A DNA stretch of 11,455 bases from RGIG5327 sp045612485. GTDB taxonomy: Bacteria > Verrucomicrobiota > Lentisphaeria > Victivallales > UBA1829. The DNA is taken from positions 1-11,455 of the forward strand of contig JAZKZE010000160.1 in the NCBI GenBank assembly GCA_045612485.1, in the 5' to 3' direction. Shown in pieces: positions 6,964 to 11,455 of this stretch; the first letter of the stretch is position 1; every line of letters starts with the position of its first letter. A program made the position numbers and the translations under genes. A model generated the notes under the pieces. It ran no database searches and was not told the DNA's origin. It was given only the letters and a program-made list of their open reading frames with translations.

Positions 6964-9900
6964 ATGGGGGAAAGTTTTGAAGCAAAGCTGATGAGATTTT
7001 CTTCAAAAGAGATCTTCAAAAAGGCAAAAAAACTTCTTCACGCTGATGAACTTGTCTGCTGTCATGAGGCGGCACAGGGGATTTTGCGTGCTGTTTTCAG
7101 GGACAGTAAGGGACTGGTCACAAGAACGGAACTGACCGGATTCCCCAATGGCCCCTACCACACCAACTGTACCTGTCCTGATTCTGCGGTCTCTTCCCTG
7201 TGTCCACACTCCATGGCTGCCTGCCTGCATCATTCCAAATATACGATCAAGCTCAAGGAGAAGGAGGCGCTGAAGGATGTGCCTGCCAAATTTGCCGGTT
7301 TGAAATTTTCCGGACTTTCCGAACTGCTGGGAGAGGTGCTGAATACCTGTACTTCCCGTATTGAACTGAGGATCGCAAAAGATTTTCCCCATGCCCCCAG
7401 TAAATGGGAAAAGGTCACGTTAAATGCCTCCCTTATTGCCAACGGAAGAAAATATCTGGGAAATCTCAATAATCTGCGTCAGCTGCACTTTGATAAAAGT
7501 TTTTCCGTCTCCCTGAAATTAAGTGATTTTCCCCTGCAGGACAGACAGATCATCCGTTTTCTTGCCATCAATGCCCAGGGGGACGGCAGTGAACTTACTC
7601 TTGATGCGGAACAGATGGCGGAATTTTTTCACTGTCTGCCCGGTTTTGATAAATTTTTCAAAGATGATCACCTGATCAAAGTTCATCCGGAGATCGCGGA
7701 GCCGGTGATCGTCATTGAAAATGTAAAGGGCGGAACTCTTCTCAAATCGGCGATCATCGTCAATGATTCCCCGCTGCCGCTTGCAGATGTAAAGGTCATC
7801 AACGGCAGATCCGGCTGCTGGCTGGGGATGCTGGGGGAATACTGGTGGATCCCGGCAAAAGTGGATGTGGGATGGCTCCGCAGTTTTTTGCGGACGACCA
7901 TTCAGCCCTGTTCAGCAAAGGCGGTGGATGCGCTTGTCAATGCCCAGGAAACTCTGCCTTTCAAACTCATTGAAGCTAATGGTGTACGTCTGAAAGCCAA
8001 AAAATTCAGTCCGGTATATAAGGGCGTATTCCGTAAAGATCAGGCATTGCTTCTGGAACTGCAATTTGATTATGACGGTCATCTCTGCAAATACGATCAG
8101 GCAAGACTTGCGGTTTACAGGGGGCGGTTCTGGAAACGCAATACTCCTTTGGAAGAGAAGATCGCAGAAGAGCTGTTGAACTTCGGATTCCATAAAGCGG
8201 TATCTGCCAAAATGCCCGGGGAAGTGAGATTTCTTTTGCGTGACCCGGAAGCCATCGGAGCATTTACCGGGGAGGTCATCCCCAAATGGTTTGCCTCCGG
8301 AGAAGATTTTATGGTCTCCTCCAATCTGGCAAGGATGGGAAGTGAACACGTCCTTCTCAATATGAATTGTGAACTTGTTACAGCAAATGACAGTTTCTTT
8401 GATCTGCGGGTTCGTTTCCGCACAGCCGTAAACCCGGTGCCCTGGAAGACCGTTGTGGAAGCGGCAAAAAATAATGAAAGTTTTTCCGTACTGGAAGGAA
8501 ATGCCTGTATGCGGTTGTCGGAAAGACTTGCCTCCCTGGTTTCCTGGGCTTCGGATGTGGCGGAACTGTTGCCGGTGCCGGAAGGGGAGGATGCGCTTAT
8601 TCACGGCGAAATCCTGCGTCTGCCCCGGGCGGCGGCTCTGCACTGGGCGGAACTTGCCGCAGGATTGCCTGATGCTGTGCCTGTGGAATTCCTGCGGCTG
8701 AAAGCCGTTGCGGATTCTGCGGCGGATGAAAATATCCCGAAAGAGGAAAACCCTGTTTTCCAGGGGGAATTGCGTAAATATCAGCAGGCAGGGGTATTCT
8801 GGATGCGGAAACTTGCCTTCTCCTCTTTCAATGTGATCCTGGCGGATGAGATGGGTTTGGGGAAAACGGTTCAGACACTGGCACTTCTTGCGTATTTCTT
8901 CCGTACTGAAGGGAATATGAGCAAACCCTCCCTTATTGTCTGTCCCACAACTCTTGTGGAAAACTGGGCGAGGGAGGCTGCCAAATTTGTTCCCTCCATG
9001 CGGGTACTGGTCATTGCCGGACCGGATCACAGGGAAAAATGGAAATCTCTCCCCTTTGCCGATCTGTGTATCAGCTCCTATGCCATCATCAAAAGGGATG
9101 CGGAAAAAGTCAGTGGGACAGAATTCAATTATATCGTACTGGATGAAGCTCAGCACATCAAAAATCCGGCAACAGGCAATGCAAAAGTATGCAAAAGTCT
9201 TTCCGCACAGCATAAACTTGTGCTTACCGGAACCCCTCTGGAAAATTCACCGGAAGATCTCTGGTCGATCATGGATTTTCTGCATCCGGGACTTTTGGGG
9301 AACCTTTCCTCCTTCCGCCGGAAATTCTGTGCCGGGAATGATCCGGGGAGCATCAAAGAACTTTCTGGAAGGATCGCCCCCTTTATTTTACGCAGGAAAA
9401 AAGCAGATGTCTTTACGGAGATCCCGCCGAAAAATGAACAGATCCTCTACTGTGAAATGGAAGACGGTCAGAAAAAATTCTATGAGGGATTCCTGGAAGA
9501 AACAAGGAAAAAATACAGAGAGGCTGCCGGTAATCCGAAAATCAGCAAACTGGAGATCCTCTCGTCCCTTTTGCGTATGCGTCAGGTCTGCTGCGATCCC
9601 TCCCTTATTCCTGCGGATGCCGGGGTGACTATGCCGGAAAATACCAGTTCAGCCAAGATGGAACTTTTGAAGGAACTTCTTTTGCAGACGGTGGACAGCG
9701 GACACCGGGTATTGCTGTTCAGTCAGTTTACCTCTCTTCTTGCCATCGTCCGGAATTTCCTGGAGGAAAATGAGATCGCATACGAATATCTTGACGGCAG
9801 TACAAAAGACCGGTTTGCCCATGTGGATAATTTCAACAACTCTCCGGATATACCGGTTTTCCTTTTAAGTCTGAAAGCGGGCGGTCTGGGCTTGAATCTT

Positions 9901-10155
9901 ACCAGTGCGGATACGGTCATCCTGTACGACCCCTGGTGGAATCCCACTGCGGAGGCACAGGCAATGGACCGTTCCCACCGTATCGGACAGACAAAGAAGG
10001 TAAATTGTGTAAAATTGATCGTAAAAGATTCTGTGGAGGAAAAAGTTCTGGAGTACCAGAAGATCAAGCAGGATCTTTTCCGGGATGTGGTGGAAAATTC
10101 CACGGAAGGTTTGAGAAGTCTTTCCCTGGAGGATTTTGAATTCCTGCTTTCCTGA
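6964..10155 (+). CDS. SNF2-family DNA-dependent ATPase with SWIM zinc finger
   Basis: This 1063-residue protein is a bacterial Swi2/Snf2 ATPase that likely moves along or remodels protein-DNA or transcription complexes, using ATP rather than unwinding strands. A SWIM zinc finger is visible near the N-terminus: Cys69-x-Cys71, then Cys80-x-His82. Residues about 100-590 are poorly recognised, as expected for the variable helicase-associated part. The first RecA-like domain has ADEMGLGKT (627-635, Lys634), the Walker B box DEAQ (727-730) and TGTPLENS (755-762). The second starts near 899, with LLFSQF, then SLKAGGLGLNL and the motif VI box DRSHRIGQ (1002-1009, Arg1003 and Arg1006). AGGGGAG (6949-6955) sits 8 nt before ATG; an ATG at 6957 is in another frame and stops at once. 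It is monocistronic. No nuclease, methylase or other defence partner is adjacent, so a housekeeping role (HepA-like) is as likely as any other. Confidence 0.93.
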   Translation: MGESFEAKLMRFSSKEIFKKAKKLLHADELVCCHEAAQGILRAVFRDSKGLVTRTELTGFPNGPYHTNCTCPDSAVSSLCPHSMAACLHHSKYTIKLKEKEALKDVPAKFAGLKFSGLSELLGEVLNTCTSRIELRIAKDFPHAPSKWEKVTLNASLIANGRKYLGNLNNLRQLHFDKSFSVSLKLSDFPLQDRQIIRFLAINAQGDGSELTLDAEQMAEFFHCLPGFDKFFKDDHLIKVHPEIAEPVIVIENVKGGTLLKSAIIVNDSPLPLADVKVINGRSGCWLGMLGEYWWIPAKVDVGWLRSFLRTTIQPCSAKAVDALVNAQETLPFKLIEANGVRLKAKKFSPVYKGVFRKDQALLLELQFDYDGHLCKYDQARLAVYRGRFWKRNTPLEEKIAEELLNFGFHKAVSAKMPGEVRFLLRDPEAIGAFTGEVIPKWFASGEDFMVSSNLARMGSEHVLLNMNCELVTANDSFFDLRVRFRTAVNPVPWKTVVEAAKNNESFSVLEGNACMRLSERLASLVSWASDVAELLPVPEGEDALIHGEILRLPRAAALHWAELAAGLPDAVPVEFLRLKAVADSAADENIPKEENPVFQGELRKYQQAGVFWMRKLAFSSFNVILADEMGLGKTVQTLALLAYFFRTEGNMSKPSLIVCPTTLVENWAREAAKFVPSMRVLVIAGPDHREKWKSLPFADLCISSYAIIKRDAEKVSGTEFNYIVLDEAQHIKNPATGNAKVCKSLSAQHKLVLTGTPLENSPEDLWSIMDFLHPGLLGNLSSFRRKFCAGNDPGSIKELSGRIAPFILRRKKADVFTEIPPKNEQILYCEMEDGQKKFYEGFLEETRKKYREAAGNPKISKLEILSSLLRMRQVCCDPSLIPADAGVTMPENTSSAKMELLKELLLQTVDSGHRVLLFSQFTSLLAIVRNFLEENEIAYEYLDGSTKDRFAHVDNFNNSPDIPVFLLSLKAGGLGLNLTSADTVILYDPWWNPTAEAQAMDRSHRIGQTKKVNCVKLIVKDSVEEKVLEYQKIKQDLFRDVVENSTEGLRSLSLEDFEFLLS

Positions 10156-10159
10156 AAAT

Positions 10160-10555
10160 TTATTTCCCCGCAGAAAGTTGCGGGAAAATTTTTTCCAGGG
10201 AACGGATGACTTTTGAAACATCTTCCTTTCCGGAAAGGGTGATGGAAAGAAATCTTTTTTCCGTGATGCTTTCTGCGTTCCAGATGGAAGAGGAACTTTC
10301 CTGCCTGTAACTTATGGCATTGGTTCCGGAGCGTACACTTGCCATGTCCCCGGAGATGAAAGTAGTTTTGATTTCCGGAATCTTTGTATTTTCATTCAAC
10401 CCCAGATGGCTGGAAATAAATGTCCCGTTCCCGGAAAGATTTTTTTCACTGATCCCTTCTGCGATTTTTTCCAATCCGGTACAGGAAGCAAGAAAAAAGG
10501 GCATGGCGGAAGCGGCAAGCACCGGAACAGTGTTTTTCTTAAAAAATTTTTTCAT
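10160..10555 (-). CDS. Small predicted lipoprotein of unknown function
   Basis: This 131-residue protein begins with a lipoprotein signal peptide: a basic start (MKKFFKK), a hydrophobic core (9-21) and the lipobox LASC with Cys25. The mature form of about 107 residues starts at Cys25; the next residue is Thr, not Asp, which in enterobacteria favours outer-membrane sorting. The rest is hydrophilic, rich in Ser, Glu and Lys, with no motif I recognise and no transmembrane segment. AAGGAGA (10561-10567) precedes the ATG by 5 nt. Signal peptide and ribosome binding site make this a real gene. Its stop codon is 4 nt from the stop of the convergent SNF2 gene, and its last codons overlap that gene's probable terminator. 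It diverges from the YigZ-family gene by 133 bp. A role beyond the envelope cannot be assigned. Confidence 0.8.
   Translation of the reverse strand: MKKFFKKNTVPVLAASAMPFFLASCTGLEKIAEGISEKNLSGNGTFISSHLGLNENTKIPEIKTTFISGDMASVRSGTNAISYRQESSSSIWNAESITEKRFLSITLSGKEDVSKVIRSLEKIFPQLSAGK
10166..10194 (+). terminator. Probable terminator of the SNF2 gene, inside the convergent coding end
   Basis: CCCGC (10167-10171) pairs with GCGGG (10180-10184) around an 8-nt loop, and flanking T and A residues can extend the stem with one bulged C. AAAATTTTTT (10185-10194) follows, giving a U-tract on the plus strand 11 nt after the SNF2 stop codon. The element lies within the last codons of the minus-strand lipoprotein gene. 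Confidence 0.5.
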
Positions 10556-10568
10556 TACATTCTCCTTT

Positions 10569-10597
10569 TTTATAGGTTGTTATGCTGTAAGCGTCAA
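10569..10597 (-). promoter_or_regulatory. Candidate promoter of the lipoprotein gene
   Basis: On the minus strand TTGACG (10592-10597) and TATAAA (10569-10574) are 17 bp apart. The -10 box ends only 13 nt before the start codon, so the transcript would begin inside the ribosome binding site. Either the message is nearly leaderless or the true promoter lies farther upstream. The box quality is good; the geometry is suspicious. Confidence 0.3.
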
Positions 10598-10688
10598 AGA
10601 AGAATGGATTTTTTGCAATAAAATATATATTTCATCTTTCAAAAACTGCCTTTCCGGTGTATATTTTACAGCAGGAGAAAGTAAAATC

Positions 10689-11309
10689 ATGTTTATACTT
10701 AAAGAACACGTTCAGGCGGAAACTTTCGCAAAAAATTCCCGCTTTTTATCTGAATTATTTATTGCCGATTCCCCTGAAAAGGCAAAGGAAATATGGCATC
10801 ATCTGAAAAGTACTTATGATAATGGCGGTCATATCGTCTATGCCTTTATTACCGGCCCCCAGGGAAATATTCTCGGCTGTTCCGATGACGGGGAACCTTC
10901 CGGAACGGCGGGAAGACCTACGCTGGAAGTTCTCAAAGGAAGCGCTCTAACCAACGTGCTTCTTACCACTGCCCGCTGGTTCGGCGGTACGCTTTTAGGG
11001 ACAGGAGGTCTTGTCCGGGCTTATACGGCGGGAGCGCAGGCAGCTCTGGAAATGGCGGAAAAGATTCCCCTTGTCCCTATGGTGAAAATCACGGTGGGGA
11101 TACCTTATCCATTGTATGAAATGGTCAAACGGCTTTTTGCCGAATTTTCCAGCCGGATCCTCACAGAGGATTTTACAGATAAAATCACTCTTTGTGCAAG
11201 CATGGAAAAAGAGTTTGCCCCGCTTTTTGCAGAGAAACTGAACGAGCTGTCCAACGGCAGGATCGTTCCCACTGTGGAAGAACTGGATCTTCTGAATCCG
11301 GAAGGATGA
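10689..11309 (+). CDS. YigZ/YvyE family protein (IMPACT, UPF0029)
   Basis: This 206-residue protein matches the conserved YigZ family, whose eukaryotic relative IMPACT affects translational control; the bacterial role is unsettled. The N-terminal UPF0029 domain (about 1-115) carries the family hallmarks GGHIVYAF (46-53), DDGEPSGTAGRP (66-77) and ARWFGGTLLGTGGLVRAY (95-112). The C-terminal half (about 135-200) fits the ferredoxin-like DUF1949 domain. Length is normal. The frame is open upstream to 10314, but that part overlaps the lipoprotein gene on the other strand; the ATG at 10689 follows AGGAGA (10673-10678) by 10 nt and gives the usual family N-terminus. A weak TATATT (10660-10665) lies upstream. 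Its TGA overlaps the next ATG (11306) as ATGA. Confidence 0.9.
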   Translation: MFILKEHVQAETFAKNSRFLSELFIADSPEKAKEIWHHLKSTYDNGGHIVYAFITGPQGNILGCSDDGEPSGTAGRPTLEVLKGSALTNVLLTTARWFGGTLLGTGGLVRAYTAGAQAALEMAEKIPLVPMVKITVGIPYPLYEMVKRLFAEFSSRILTEDFTDKITLCASMEKEFAPLFAEKLNELSNGRIVPTVEELDLLNPEG

Positions 11310-11410
11310 GAAAATTTTCACAGCTGTCCCATAAAATCATGGAAAAAAGAGAAATGTTCGGTTGCCAGGCGAGGCGGTTGCCGCCGAGCGCGCAGTGGAT
11401 GTGCGAATGA
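11306..11410 (+). CDS. Doubtful 34-codon frame coupled to the YigZ-family gene
   Basis: An ATG overlapping the preceding stop as ATGA, with GGAAGG just before it, opens a 34-codon frame ending in TGA at 11408-11410. The first 18 or so codons look like ordinary local sequence. The rest (from about 11360) is G+C-rich and lies inside the hairpin element. It may be a real gene cut short by insertion of that element, a small peptide gene, or chance. It matches nothing I recognise. Confidence 0.25.
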   Translation: MRKFSQLSHKIMEKREMFGCQARRLPPSAQWMCE

Positions 11411-11455
11411 ACCGCAGGGCAATCGCCTTGCGGACGCTCACAAGGAATTGTGAGC
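11360..11455. repeat. Chain of four hairpins at the window edge
   Basis: Four stems follow one another almost without gaps: GGCGG/CCGCC (11373-11385, 3-nt loop); CGCGCA/TGTGCG (11389-11405, one G-U pair); a 9-bp stem from CCGCAGGGC to GCCTTGCGG (11412-11433, AATC loop, one G-U pair); and GCTCACAA/TTGTGAGC (11436-11455, GGAA loop). GGTTGCC occurs twice (11360-11366 and 11376-11382). The stretch is far richer in G+C than its surroundings. This fits a dispersed palindromic element (REP or MITE type) or a structured RNA; the last stem could end a transcript, but what follows lies outside the window. Confidence 0.55.

Noticed and set aside
7912..9213. Minus-strand open frame of 433 codons inside the SNF2 gene
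   Set aside because: It is antisense to the SNF2 coding sequence, with Arg/Gln/His-rich translation and no domain.
6964..10155. SNF2 gene as part of a phage-defence system such as DISARM
   Set aside because: No methylase, phospholipase-D-like, nuclease or other partner is adjacent; neighbours are housekeeping genes and a small lipoprotein gene.
10314..10688. N-terminal extension of the YigZ-family frame to 10314
   Set aside because: It overlaps the lipoprotein gene on the other strand and adds 125 residues unlike the family; a ribosome binding site precedes 10689.

Overview
The window comes from a bacterial chromosome with moderate G+C, clear AGGAGG-type ribosome binding sites and short intergenic gaps. 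A predicted lipoprotein and a WaaP/Kdo-kinase-like protein suggest a Gram-negative envelope. The complete three-domain NifU outside a nitrogen-fixation cluster and the frequent TTTCCGG words remind me of the Planctomycetes-Verrucomicrobia-Lentisphaerae group, but there is no rRNA or other marker and this is a low-confidence guess. The content is mostly core housekeeping. I see no prophage, transposase, CRISPR array, toxin pair or defence island.

Left part (1-2868), minus strand: a bidirectional terminator at 131-189, a diverged lipopolysaccharide-kinase-like protein (278-1324) that has lost the usual catalytic residues, and a stand-alone MalK/UgpC/MsmX-type sugar ABC ATPase (1545-2654). The ATPase has a good promoter and its own terminator, but no permease or binding-protein genes nearby.

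Middle part (2869-6678), minus strand: an operon in the order proS, nifU, nifS. It encodes prolyl-tRNA synthetase, then the scaffold and cysteine desulfurase of a NIF-type iron-sulfur assembly system. The nifU-nifS junction is 1 nt and the proS-nifU gap is 32 nt, so translation and supply are probably coupled. A candidate promoter lies upstream of proS in a divergent intergenic region rich in CCGG-centred palindromes.

Right part (6964-11455): a large SWIM-zinc-finger SNF2-family ATPase (+) faces a small lipoprotein gene of unknown function (-), with only 4 nt between their stop codons. A YigZ/IMPACT-family gene (+) diverges from the lipoprotein gene. Its stop codon overlaps the start of a 34-codon frame that runs into a G+C-rich chain of four consecutive hairpins at the window edge. 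That chain, the predicted pseudokinase and the Fe-S/proS operon are the most interesting points.
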